A stretch of 58,133 nt of DNA from Bacteroidia bacterium (lineage in GTDB: Bacteria > Bacteroidota > Bacteroidia > Bacteroidales > JAPLDU01). Under the pieces are notes generated by a model, which had not been told where the DNA came from, ran no database searches, and was given only the letters and a program-made list of their open reading frames with translations. Shown piece after piece: positions 47,073-55,403 of the stretch. The DNA lies in NCBI GenBank assembly GCA_026391255.1, contig JAPLDU010000106.1:5358-63490 (forward strand). Direction: 5' to 3'. The translations under genes and the position numbers were made by a program. How positions within the stretch are numbered: the first letter of the stretch is position 1; every line of letters begins with the position of its first letter.

Positions 47073-47238
47073 ATGATTCCATTATTCAGTAAAGGTACAC
47101 AGAATTTATGAAATGGTTGCCTGATTGATCAAGTATATAATATTAAAAAAACATAACTTTGCTTCAAAATAAGCCGATGTGAACAACATAAACTTAATCA
47201 GGTCTGACCGGGAATTAAAGTATATCATGGAAATCATT

Positions 47239-47468
47239 AAGAAGCTGTTTTAATTTCTTTGGTTTTATTTTTTTGAATTGAATCCCCCTGCAACTCCTTT
47301 TCCAAAGGGGGAATAAATGAGATCTCCCTCTTGGCGAAGGGGGCACGGGGGATTGGTGAAATTTTATCAATCGTTTTGAGGAATATAAAAACTAAGAGTA
47401 TCATTGATACATGAAAATTGTTTAAACAAATATTAATCACTCAAATAAAATAATTTCAAACAGCTTTT
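47239..47468. mobile_element. MITE-like element, family D, complete copy
   Basis: Terminal inverted repeats: AAGAAGCTGTTTTAATTTC on the left, ATAATTTCAAACAGCTTTT on the right. The core includes GAATCCCCCTGCAACTCC, CCAAAGGGGGAAT, and GGGCACGGGGGATTGGTGAA. It is 230 bases long with no ORF. The truncated relative is at 9119-9250, and the family C elements share the AATTCAAAACAG-type right end. Confidence 0.7.
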
Positions 47469-47544
47469 AAGGAAATTCCATAAGCTGGAAATAGAATATC
47501 ATAATTGAATAAACAAAATCACTGTTGGCAGGTTAAAATGTTTG

Positions 47545-47690
47545 AGATTCTTCGCTTCGCTCAGAATGACATGCTGTTCTGTTGATTTATAAGGGAGAGT
47601 GGTAACAGGAGGCTTCGCATCCTGTTACCACTCTCTTCCACCTCTTAAATGCTTGTCATTCCGAGCGAAACGAAGTGCAGCGAGGAATCT
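47545..47690. repeat. Nested inverted repeat upstream of cydA with a perfect 16-bp stem
   Basis: Outer arms: AGATTCTTCGCTTCGCTCAG and TGTCATTCCGAGCGAAACG ... AGCGAGGAATCT. The inner hairpin at 47595-47635 is GAGAGTGGTAACAGGA, loop GGCTTCGCA, TCCTGTTACCACTCTC, with all 16 pairs perfect. It ends 75 bases before the cydA start codon. Confidence 0.8.
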
Positions 47691-47765
47691 AAAGTTTGTT
47701 TTGTTATTTTTACCGGATAACAGTAAAACAAAATGATTAAACCCTGAATAAACACAAAATAATAT

Positions 47766-49325
47766 ATGGAACATATTGATTTATCTCTCGTTGATTGGTC
47801 GCGTGCACAATTTGCACTTACGGCAATGTATCATTGGTTGTTCGTGCCTTTGACCCTGGGGCTTTCGTTCATTATCGCATTCATGGAAACAAAATACGTC
47901 CGTACGGGAAATCCGGAATGGAAGCGTATCACCAAATTCTGGATGACCCTGTTCGGCATTAACTTTGCCATTGGTATAGCCACCGGAATAATTCTCGAAT
48001 TTGAATTCGGTACCAACTGGTCAAATTATTCCTGGTTTGTCGGTGATATTTTCGGCGCTCCTCTTGCAATTGAAGGAATCATGGCTTTTTTTCTCGAAAG
48101 CACCTTCATTGCTGTCATGTTTTTTGGCTGGAATAAAGTGAGTAAGAAATTCCATTTATTATCAACATGGCTGGTAGCAATAGGCTCTAACCTTTCAGCG
48201 CTCTGGATCCTGGTTGCAAACGCCTGGATGCAATATCCTGCAGGAATGAGATTTAACCCCGATACTGCCCGCAACGAAATGGTCAATTTTTGGAATGTCG
48301 CATTCTCACCTGTTGCCATCAATAAATTTTTTCATACGGTTTCATCAGGTTATGTTTTAGCATCCATTTTTGTAATTGGTGTAAGCGCCTGGTATTTATT
48401 AAAAAACCGCGAACATTTGCTCGCTAAACAGAGTATTAAAATAGCGGCTGTATTTGGACTGGCGGCTTCATTACTCGTGGTATTTACCGGTGACAGTTCT
48501 GCACGAAAAATGGCAAAATATCAACCCATGAAATTTGCTGCCATGGAAAATCTTTACAACGGACAACAAAATGCACCGCTTGCAGCCATTGGGTTTTTAC
48601 AAAAAAACAAAAAAGAAACCGATCCGAAAAAACAGGATTTTGTGTTTAAAATTGAAATACCAAATATGCTTTCTTATATGGCATTTCTTAATCCCAATGC
48701 ATATGTTCCCGGTATTTACGATCTGGTAAAAGGAAATAAGGAACACAACCTTTTATCATATTATGAACGATGTAAAAAAGGTGAATTGGCAATATCCTCA
48801 CTTGCGCAGTATAAAAATGCAAAAAAATCAGGATCAGCAGGCCTTGCGGATAGTGCACTCTCGCATTTCCGGGAAAATTATAAATATTTCGGATATGGTT
48901 ATTATGCAAACAGAGACGTTAATGAATTAATTCCTAGTGTTCCCCCAACGTTTTATTCTTTCAGGATCATGGTCTTTCTTGGAATTCATTTTATAGCATT
49001 ATTGCTTGTTGTATTAATACTTACCATAAAAGATAAAATTCAAAGAAAACGCTTTATTTTATATACTGCATTATGGACCATCCCATTGGTTTACATCACA
49101 TCCGAATTAGGCTGGATAGTCGCTGAAGTCGGACGTCAACCCTGGGTGATCCAGGATCTGTTGCCAACTGTTGCAGCCGTTTCACAGTTGAAAATGGCTT
49201 CAGTACAAACCACTTTCTGGGTCTTCTTCCTCATATTTACCGGCTTACTGATTGCAGAAATTAAAATAATGACTTCACAGATAAAAAAAGGACCGGCAGG
49301 TGAAACTTCAAATATTGTTAATTAG
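47766..49325 (+). CDS. cydA: Cytochrome bd oxidase subunit I
   Basis: A quinol oxidase subunit in the cytoplasmic membrane that reduces O2 to water at low oxygen. The 519-residue protein has His23 (YHWLFVPLT; heme b595 ligand by alignment), Glu103 and Glu111 (AIEGIMAFFLES), His190 (FFHTVSSGYV) and Met402 (FRIMVFLG) as the b558 ligand pair. The quinol-binding loop carries YQPMKFAAMEN with Lys256 and Glu261. GRQPWVIQDLLPT lies near the C-terminus. It precedes cydB by 269 bases filled by a family C element. Its 440-base upstream region is also repeat-rich. Confidence 0.96.
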   Translation: MEHIDLSLVDWSRAQFALTAMYHWLFVPLTLGLSFIIAFMETKYVRTGNPEWKRITKFWMTLFGINFAIGIATGIILEFEFGTNWSNYSWFVGDIFGAPLAIEGIMAFFLESTFIAVMFFGWNKVSKKFHLLSTWLVAIGSNLSALWILVANAWMQYPAGMRFNPDTARNEMVNFWNVAFSPVAINKFFHTVSSGYVLASIFVIGVSAWYLLKNREHLLAKQSIKIAAVFGLAASLLVVFTGDSSARKMAKYQPMKFAAMENLYNGQQNAPLAAIGFLQKNKKETDPKKQDFVFKIEIPNMLSYMAFLNPNAYVPGIYDLVKGNKEHNLLSYYERCKKGELAISSLAQYKNAKKSGSAGLADSALSHFRENYKYFGYGYYANRDVNELIPSVPPTFYSFRIMVFLGIHFIALLLVVLILTIKDKIQRKRFILYTALWTIPLVYITSELGWIVAEVGRQPWVIQDLLPTVAAVSQLKMASVQTTFWVFFLIFTGLLIAEIKIMTSQIKKGPAGETSNIVN

Positions 49326-49402
49326 AAACTTTTTTAAATTATATTATTAAGCTGAAAAAATTATCTTATGTGTTTGATTGATATTATATTAAATTTTTTC
49401 AA

Positions 49403-49570
49403 ACCCTCCCCTTTGTCCACTCCCTGCTGGCAGGGAGGGGATTGTCCGCTATGCTATATACCTGAAATTTGCAGGGATCAGTTCCCCTCCTTGCTCGCAG
49501 GGAGGGGTTAAGGGTGGGTAAAAATTGAATGTATCAATAACTTAAACTTTTAAAAATTCAAAACAGTTTC
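49403..49570. repeat. MITE-like element, family C, copy 3 (between cydA and cydB)
   Basis: ACCCTCCCCTTTGTCCACTC, CTGCTGGCAGGGAGGGG, CCCCTCCTTGCTCGCAGGG, then AGGGTGGGTA. The AT-rich tail ends AAATTCAAAACAGTTTC, 25 bases before the cydB start codon. Upstream similarity to copy 2 (AAATTATCTTAT..TTGATT..) suggests the element extends left to about 49355. Confidence 0.75.
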
Positions 49571-49594
49571 TTAATCACTTTTAAACTTTGAATT

Positions 49595-50733
49595 ATGTTT
49601 GAATCATTGTCATATCTCACTTTGCAGGAATATTGGTGGATCATTATTTCTCTCCTGGGAGCAGTTCTTGTTTTTCTGATGTTTGTCCAGGGCGGGCAGA
49701 CACTTATCTACACACTGGGAAAAACAGATGACGAACGTACAATATTGATAAATCTGCTGGGCAGAAAGTGGGAATTTACATTCACCACATTAGTCACTTT
49801 CGGGGGCGCTTTTTTTGCATCATTCCCCTTGTTTTATTCTACAAGTTTCGGTGGCGCTTACTGGGTCTGGATGCTGATTTTAATTGCATTCGTAACTATA
49901 ATCTATTCGGAAAAAGAACCTATGAAACTCTTTTGTTTATCAACGGTTTATTTGGAACTGTTTTAACAGGTATAGCCGTCGCTACTTTCTTTACCGGTTC
50001 AGAATTTACGGTTGATAAAATGAATATTACAAATCTGACCGGAAATAAAATGCCGGTCATCTCAGAATGGACGGGGGCTGCTCATGGGTTAGAAGCGGCA
50101 TTTAATCTTCAAAATCTATCTCTTGGAATTGCTGTTTTCTTTCTTGCCCGCGTACTGGCTCTTCTCTATTTTATGAACAGGCTGAAAAATGATGAAATGA
50201 AAGAAAGAGCAAAAAAACAACTGGTTTATAATGCCATTCCGTTTGTGGTTTTCTTTTTGACCTTCGCTATCTGGCTGATGTTATCAAAAGGATTTGCGGT
50301 AAATCAAGATACAAAAGAAGTTTTAATGGAACCATTCAAATATTTGCATAACCTGTTTAGTATGCCATTGGTAGCAGTTTTATTTTTCCTGGGTGTTGCA
50401 ATGGTTATACTTGGAATAATCAGACCTCTGATTAATTTTGTAAAATGCAGTACAAGAGGAATCTGGCCTGCTGGTATTGGAACTGTTTTTACTGTTTTCT
50501 CTCTTTTTATGCTGGCAGGTTTTAACAATACATCCTATTATCCGTCAACATCAGATTTGCAAAGCTCACTAACCATCGAAAACAGTTCGTCAAGTCATTA
50601 CACATTAATCGTTATGAGTTATGTTTCATTGCTGGTACCTATTGTTCTTGCTTATATTTGGTACACATGGAGATCTATTGATGACAAAAAAATTGATATT
50701 GAAGAAATTATAATTGAAACGCATGCGTATTAA
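49595..50733 (+). pseudogene. cydB: Cytochrome bd oxidase subunit II, frameshifted by an apparent small deletion
   Basis: The first frame (49595 to about 49893) encodes a normal CydB N-terminus (YWWIIISLLGAVLVFLMFVQ, GGAYWVWMLILIAFV) and then runs into a stop at 49964-49966. The second frame (from about 49893 to 50733) encodes the rest (NLFGKRTYETLLFINGLFG, ATFFTGSEFTV, and later helices to the stop). Family members I know have about nine more residues between these blocks (a QAVSYEF-like stretch). The simplest reading is a deletion of about 28 bases, not a multiple of three. It could be a true mutation or an assembly error. If real, the oxidase would lack a full-length subunit II. Slippage is unlikely: only five A residues are present at the shift region and conserved residues are missing. 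Confidence 0.8.
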
Positions 50734-50750
50734 TCCGGAGTTATGATCCA

Positions 50751-50915
50751 CAAATCACAAAAAACAAATCACAAAAAACAAATAATAAACAATTTCTAAA
50801 TCTCAAATATGAAACAAACTACTTTGACTTTGTCATTTTGTTGATTGATATTTATTTGTTATTTGTATTTTGAGATTTGTGATTTCTTGTTTGGTTCTGG
50901 CTCTTCCAGGTTAGG
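50751..50915. repeat. Family A AT-rich imperfect inverted repeat, copy 3
   Basis: CAAATCACAAAAAACAAATC and AATAATAAACAATTTCTAAA are inverted against TTATTTGTATTTTGAGATTT. The end is CTGGCTCTTCCAGGTTAGG. The left-hand CTTGACGCG part of copies 1 and 2 is absent. It starts 17 bases after cydB. Confidence 0.7.
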
Positions 50916-51080
50916 TATCTGTCTTTCAGGAAAAGCCCCGCAATGACATGAGCACTGTCAAATATGGGTGGGACTTGAATGAAAAAATCCTAGTCCTAAT
51001 CCTGGTCTTAGACTTAGTCAGATTTTAGACTAATACAAGGACAAAGACAAGGAATTGTCTTTATGTTTAACTAAAAGCTA

Positions 51081-51311
51081 TTATATCAACTTAATAATTG
51101 TGGCAAAAATACCTATTGCAGCAACCAGCATAATACCAAGTCTGATAGTCAGTCTTTGCTCAAGTTCTTTCAAATCCCTTTTAGTAACAAGGTTTTCTTC
51201 CAGTATCTCTGCTAAAGCCTGAACCTGTACTTCTGCCTGTTTATCTGAAAACCCCGCAGCGATAAACTTCTTTGAATAAGCTAGGGTATCAAAAATAATC
51301 GTTTTTGCCAT
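51081..51311 (-). CDS. Small coiled-coil membrane protein, DUF1640/CCDC90-like
   Basis: A 76-residue protein from the ATG at 51311 (a nine-codon longer form from 51338 is possible). FDTLAYSKKFIAAGFSDKQA is followed by EVQVQALAEILEENLVTKRD, a heptad-like coiled coil to about residue 58, and a C-terminal hydrophobic helix (LGIMLVAAIGIFATIIKLI). This matches the bacterial relatives of the CCDC90/MCUR1 family, which form trimeric head-neck-stalk proteins anchored by a C-terminal helix. The bacterial function is unknown. Neighbours give no clue; the flanks are repeats. Confidence 0.75.
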   Translation of the reverse strand: MAKTIIFDTLAYSKKFIAAGFSDKQAEVQVQALAEILEENLVTKRDLKELEQRLTIRLGIMLVAAIGIFATIIKLI

Positions 51312-51603
51312 AACTATTTTTTCACAAATATAACCCATTTATAAAAATTATGTTCAAAATTTCATTGGAAATTTCTCCTTTCCTTTTGATCATGCAGGTT
51401 GACGCTGATCGATTTTTAATAGTCAGGGCTCGGAATTTATCAGGTACTAAGAAAATATATGTTTATTTCCAATAATAACAATACATTAATAACTGATAAT
51501 CAATTAGTCATGTGTTGATTTACGGTATATAAGTATTATTTGGCTATCATTTAACTGCTTATCCCCTTTAAAAAGGTTGATGATAATTTATAATATTTGT
51601 TTT

Positions 51604-51723
51604 TTTTACCACATAGGCACAGTAGATACATAGAAAGACACATATTTATATCCTGAATTCTCACTGCAAATAAAGGTTAAGTCTATGTGCAGTCTATGTT
51701 TCTATGATACTATGTGGTAAAAT
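51604..51723. repeat. Palindromic dispersed element with TTTTACCACATAG ends
   Basis: TTTTACCACATAGGCACAG on the left and CTATGTGGTAAAA on the right are perfect inverted ends over 13 bases. Further complementary words (CATAGAAA / TTTCTATG) lie inside. It is about 120 bases with no ORF. Confidence 0.7.
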
Positions 51724-51861
51724 ATGAGGAAGATAAAAGTTTATATTCTCAAATTTATTAGCATTAAAATTTACTGAATATTTTACTTTCTCATAGGAGA
51801 TAAGCAGTATCATTTATTCAATCAAATTCTTTAATTATTGATCTCAATGTTGTCATCTAAT

Positions 51862-51949
51862 CCTGATTCTTGATACTTGATACCTGATACTTGATACCTG
51901 ATACTTGATACCTGATACTTGATACCTGATACTTGATACCTGATACTTG
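51862..51949. repeat. Tandem 14-bp repeat
   Basis: About six units of TTGATACCTGATAC, each made of two similar heptamers. It lies in the 730-base gap ahead of the MORN-repeat gene, which shows no coding potential besides this and the palindromic element. Confidence 0.85.
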
Positions 51950-52005
51950 CTTCTTATTAATTCGAATGTACCTTAATTACCCTGCTTCCATCTTCCATCT
52001 TTTCT

Positions 52006-52013
52006 TATCTTTG
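52006..52013 (+). promoter_or_regulatory. Candidate -7 box for the MORN-repeat gene
   Basis: TATCTTTG at 52006-52013, followed by AAC, is a good match to the Bacteroidota TAnnTTTG box. It lies 29 bases before the start codon. No TTTG is seen 19-20 bases upstream. Confidence 0.5.
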
Positions 52014-52042
52014 AACTCATAAATCATTAAAAAATTAAAGGG

Positions 52043-53758
52043 ATGAAATTAATCCAGCTCATCGCATTTGTGCTTGCGGTAATGATTTGTCATGCACAGG
52101 ATACCATTACCGATTTCTATAAAAACGGGAAAAAGAAAAGTTCCGGAATTTTACTGCTCGGACAGGAAGAAGGCAAATGGAGTTTCTGGGATGAAAACGG
52201 GGTGAAGACAAACGAGATTGAATATCACAAAGGCAGGGCAAACGGGCTGATCACATATTATTACCCCAACGGGAAAAAACAAAATGAGGGCTCTTTCAAA
52301 AACGGCGTGCAAATCGGCCTATATTTTTCATGGTTTGAAACCGGTAAACCTGAACTCACCGGCTTTTTTAAAAACGACCTCCGCGACAGCCTGTGGACCT
52401 ATTATTATCCCGATGGACAAAAGAAAAAGGAGGTAATGTTTTCCCTTGATAAACCTGTCAAAACCCTTAGTTGCTGGAACACGGCGGGTGTTAAAACCGT
52501 AATTGACGGCAACGGTAAATACTTGTCATGGTACAATGAAAACAACAAGGAAGAAGAAGGCAGATACCGGGATGGGCTTGAAGATGGAACCTGGACGACC
52601 TGGTACAGCAATGGCAACAAAATGTCGGAAGGCACTTATTTCCTCGGAAAACGAACGGGAACCTGGAAGTACTGGTTTGACGACGGTGCAAAAAAGAGTG
52701 AATACAATTACGAAAGCGGGTGGAACACCGCCTGGTACAAAAACGGGAACAAGGAAATGGAAGGACGCCTCGTGGATGCGAAAAAAGATGGCGAATGGAA
52801 ATACTGGTTCGAAAACGGGAAGAACAAGCTGAGTATTATCTTTGATAAAGATATTAAAAATGGCATGGAAACACTGTGGTTTCCATCCGGGCAGACGGAA
52901 TCAAAAATAAATTTCAAAGAAGGGAAAAAAGAAGGTGAAGCCCACTGGTGGCTTGAAAATGGTAAAACTGATATCGACGGTCACTTTGTTGATGATGTAC
53001 AGGAAGGACTTTGGACGTTCTGGAGGACCGACGGTGGCAAAGGTAATGAGGGCATGTTCTCCGGTGGGGAAATGAATGGAAAATGGACTTACTGGTATAC
53101 CGGGGGAATTGTCTGGAAAGAAGGTGAATTCGATAAAGGAAAGAAAACAGGAATATGGACCACCTGGTACGAAAACGGTAAAAAATTCCAGGAAGGAAAT
53201 TATTTCAACGGAAAGGAAAACGGTATTTGGCAGCAGTGGTTCGAAAATGAAAAGATCAAAACCGAAGGATATTATAAGAACGGCGTAATGGACGGGCTCT
53301 GGAAAGAATGGTATGATAACGGAAATATAAAATACCAGATAAGCTATAAAGACAGCCTTCAGGACGGGAAAGTCTTATACTGGCATGAAAACGGCAAAAA
53401 CAGGCTGGAAGAAAATTACTCCCATGGTATCCTTGATGGCGATTACAAAGTTTGGGACATTGACGGTAAACAGACTCTGACCGGTAAATATGTAAATGGA
53501 AAGAAACATGGCAGATGGATCTATTATAATGAAGGTGGCATCGCTGTAAGAGAAGAAGAATTCAAAAACGATCATCCCGAAGGTAAATGGATCACACGTA
53601 ATGACGACGGCTCGCCTGACAGCGAGATTAATTATAAGGACAGCGCAAGAGATGGAACGTGTAAATATTATGGTCCCAACGGAAAAGTGATCTATGAAGC
53701 CATTTTTAAGAACGGGATCATTGAAAAGGTCATTACCGATAAACGAAATACAAAATAG
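52043..53758 (+). CDS. Secreted MORN_2/YwqK-type repeat protein
   Basis: A 571-residue protein. A signal peptide (residues 1-19, cut after CHAQ) is followed by about 22 units of roughly 23 residues with the pattern WYENGKKxxEGxYxxGKxxGxW (for example [37 protein letters not shown]). These are the MORN variant grouped as MORN_2; databases often label them YwqK-family antitoxins, a name that does not imply a toxin here. The repeats should form an elongated beta sheet. No catalytic motif and no T9SS tail are seen, so a periplasmic or lipid-associated role is as likely as a surface one. The stop is five bases before moaC, so the two are probably co-transcribed. Confidence 0.88.
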   Translation: MKLIQLIAFVLAVMICHAQDTITDFYKNGKKKSSGILLLGQEEGKWSFWDENGVKTNEIEYHKGRANGLITYYYPNGKKQNEGSFKNGVQIGLYFSWFETGKPELTGFFKNDLRDSLWTYYYPDGQKKKEVMFSLDKPVKTLSCWNTAGVKTVIDGNGKYLSWYNENNKEEEGRYRDGLEDGTWTTWYSNGNKMSEGTYFLGKRTGTWKYWFDDGAKKSEYNYESGWNTAWYKNGNKEMEGRLVDAKKDGEWKYWFENGKNKLSIIFDKDIKNGMETLWFPSGQTESKINFKEGKKEGEAHWWLENGKTDIDGHFVDDVQEGLWTFWRTDGGKGNEGMFSGGEMNGKWTYWYTGGIVWKEGEFDKGKKTGIWTTWYENGKKFQEGNYFNGKENGIWQQWFENEKIKTEGYYKNGVMDGLWKEWYDNGNIKYQISYKDSLQDGKVLYWHENGKNRLEENYSHGILDGDYKVWDIDGKQTLTGKYVNGKKHGRWIYYNEGGIAVREEEFKNDHPEGKWITRNDDGSPDSEINYKDSARDGTCKYYGPNGKVIYEAIFKNGIIEKVITDKRNTK

Positions 53759-53763
53759 ATAAA

Positions 53764-54219
53764 ATGGCAGGTTTTTCACATACCGACGAAAAGGGTAAAG
53801 CTAATATGGTGGATGTCAGCCCTAAGCCTGACCAGCTGAGGATAGCCAGTGCAAGCGGAATGATCAGCTTATCCCCTGATACTTTAAAACTCATTTCAGA
53901 AAACCTTGTAAAAAAAGGCGATGTACTCACTGTTGCCGAGATAGCAGGCATTCAGGCTGCAAAGCAGACTTCTTCCCTGATCCCGCTGTGCCACCCGCTT
54001 CAGATCACGAAAGTAACTGTGAATGCAAGGCCCGGTACCGAAGAAGTGACGGTTATTTCAGAAGTGAAATGCATCGGCCAGACCGGTGTCGAAATGGAGG
54101 CGCTTACAGCCGTCAGCGTTGCCCTGCTCACCATTTATGACATGTGCAAAGCCGTTGACAAAAACATGGTCATTTCCGATATAAAGCTGATCGAAAAGCA
54201 AAAGATGGATTTGGAGTGA
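53764..54219 (+). CDS. moaC: Cyclic pyranopterin monophosphate synthase MoaC
   Basis: Acts after MoaA in molybdenum cofactor biosynthesis, converting 3',8-cyclo-7,8-dihydro-GTP to cyclic pyranopterin phosphate. The 151-residue length is usual. Signatures: [16 protein letters not shown] at the start, [39 protein letters not shown] and YDMCKAVDK with the C-terminal catalytic lysine region. It is placed between the MORN gene (five bases) and the MOSC-MogA fusion (156 bases). moaA and moeA are not in the window. Confidence 0.96.
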   Translation: MAGFSHTDEKGKANMVDVSPKPDQLRIASASGMISLSPDTLKLISENLVKKGDVLTVAEIAGIQAAKQTSSLIPLCHPLQITKVTVNARPGTEEVTVISEVKCIGQTGVEMEALTAVSVALLTIYDMCKAVDKNMVISDIKLIEKQKMDLE

Positions 54220-54256
54220 CGAATGTGAATTCTGAAACAATATAATATTTTGCATC

Positions 54257-54309
54257 CCTTGCGCCTCTTGCGTAAGAAATTAAAACGCAAATGTAGCAAA
54301 AGACGCAAT
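54257..54309. repeat. Small inverted repeat of TTGCG words
   Basis: CCTTGCGCCTCTTGCG on the left and CGCAAATGTAGCAAAAGACG on the right are partly inverted. It lies between moaC and the MOSC-MogA gene and could form a weak hairpin in their shared transcript. Confidence 0.5.
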
Positions 54310-54375
54310 AGTGTAAGATAAATGGGTCAGTGCCTGCAAACAAAAATCTCTAATAAAACATCAATAAGTGATAAA

Positions 54376-55305
54376 ATGGATTCATTAAAGGTTCTGTCGG
54401 TAAATATTTCGGAAAAGAAAGGAACTGTGAAGCTTCCGGTACCTGAAATCAGGATCGGGATGCAAGGCATCGAGGGCGATGCACATGCCGGCGACTGGAA
54501 CCGCCAGGTCAGTTTATTGGGCACTGAGAGCATTGCGAAGTTTTCAAAAGAAGCCGGACGCATCGTCAATCCGGGTGAATTTGCGGAGAACCTGACTACC
54601 GAAGGCATGGAGCTCTGGAACTGCCATCCCCTTGACCGTTTTGCATCAGGAGAAGTTGAACTGGAAATCTCACAAATCGGTAAGGAATGTCACGGCACAT
54701 CCTGTGCGATCTTCCGTGAGACGGGCAATTGTGTCATGCCAAAAGAAGGAATATTCTGCCGGGTCATTAAACCGGGAATTGTAAAACCGGGAAATCTCTT
54801 TTCATTTATTCCGAGATGTTTCAAAGTACTTGTGATCACGTTAAGTGACAGGGCTAGCAAAGGTGAATATGAAGACAGGAGCGGTCCGCGGGTGGTCGAA
54901 CTACTTACAGAATTTTTCTCTGAAATGGATTTCAAATTTGAAATCCTTACAAATATCATTCCTGACGAATCTTTCGCGCTCAAAGACCTGATCATCTCAA
55001 ACACAAAAATTTACGATCTCATCATCACAACAGGCGGAACGGGTATCGGCCCCCGGGATATTACACCTGATACAATAAAACCATTGCTTCATAAAGAAAT
55101 TCCGGGCATCATGGAACACATCAGGTTAAAATATGGCAGCAATAAGCCACAGGCATTGCTCAGCCGTGGCATTGCCGGAACTATAGGCCATTGCCTGGTA
55201 TTTACCCTGCCCGGCAGTGTGAAGGCAGTGAATGAATACATGAACGAAATTCTAAAGTCCTTCATTCACATGGTTTATATGATTCACGGACTGGATTTGC
55301 ATTAA
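54376..55305 (+). CDS. MOSC domain - molybdopterin adenylyltransferase (MogA/MoaB-type) fusion
   Basis: A 309-residue protein from the ATG at 54376, chosen because MDSLKVLSVNISEKKG is the normal MOSC start; an ATG 18 codons earlier is in frame. Residues about 1-145 are a MOSC domain (GIEGDAHAGDWNRQVSLL, GEFAENLTTEG, GKECHGTSC with Cys105). Residues about 148-309 are a MogA/MoaB domain (VITLSDRASKGEYEDRSGP, TTGGTGIGPRDITPD, LPGSVKAVNEY). The second domain adenylates molybdopterin before metal insertion; the MOSC domain may handle sulfur or the finished cofactor. Such fusions are known in anaerobes. With moaC it forms a partial Moco cluster. Confidence 0.92.
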   Translation: MDSLKVLSVNISEKKGTVKLPVPEIRIGMQGIEGDAHAGDWNRQVSLLGTESIAKFSKEAGRIVNPGEFAENLTTEGMELWNCHPLDRFASGEVELEISQIGKECHGTSCAIFRETGNCVMPKEGIFCRVIKPGIVKPGNLFSFIPRCFKVLVITLSDRASKGEYEDRSGPRVVELLTEFFSEMDFKFEILTNIIPDESFALKDLIISNTKIYDLIITTGGTGIGPRDITPDTIKPLLHKEIPGIMEHIRLKYGSNKPQALLSRGIAGTIGHCLVFTLPGSVKAVNEYMNEILKSFIHMVYMIHGLDLH

Positions 55306-55350
55306 ACATTTGAACAAAAAAATTTGAAGATTTGAGGATTTGAACAAATA

Positions 55351-55381
55351 ATTGAACATAAATAAACAATTCTTATTTTTG
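55351..55381 (+). promoter_or_regulatory. Candidate promoter of the 602-residue T9SS protein gene
   Basis: ATTG at 55351-55354, a 19-base spacer, and TATTTTTG at 55374-55381. One mismatch from the TTTG-N19-TAnnTTTG consensus. The start codon is 22 bases downstream. Confidence 0.55.
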
Positions 55382-55403
55382 TCAATAATAAAACAGCATT
55401 ATT

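Noticed and set aside
49890-49930. Programmed -1 ribosomal frameshift in cydB
   Set aside because: Only five A residues precede G, with no complete X XXY YYZ heptamer in the right frame. Conserved residues are missing at the junction, so a deletion explains it better.
51862-51949. Possible CRISPR array in the regular 14-bp repeats
   Set aside because: Units are contiguous with no unique spacers, and no cas genes are present. It is a simple tandem repeat.
52043-53758. Toxin-antitoxin system, as suggested by the usual YwqK-antitoxin label for MORN_2 repeats
   Set aside because: No toxin gene is adjacent and the protein has a signal peptide. The label comes from repeat similarity only.
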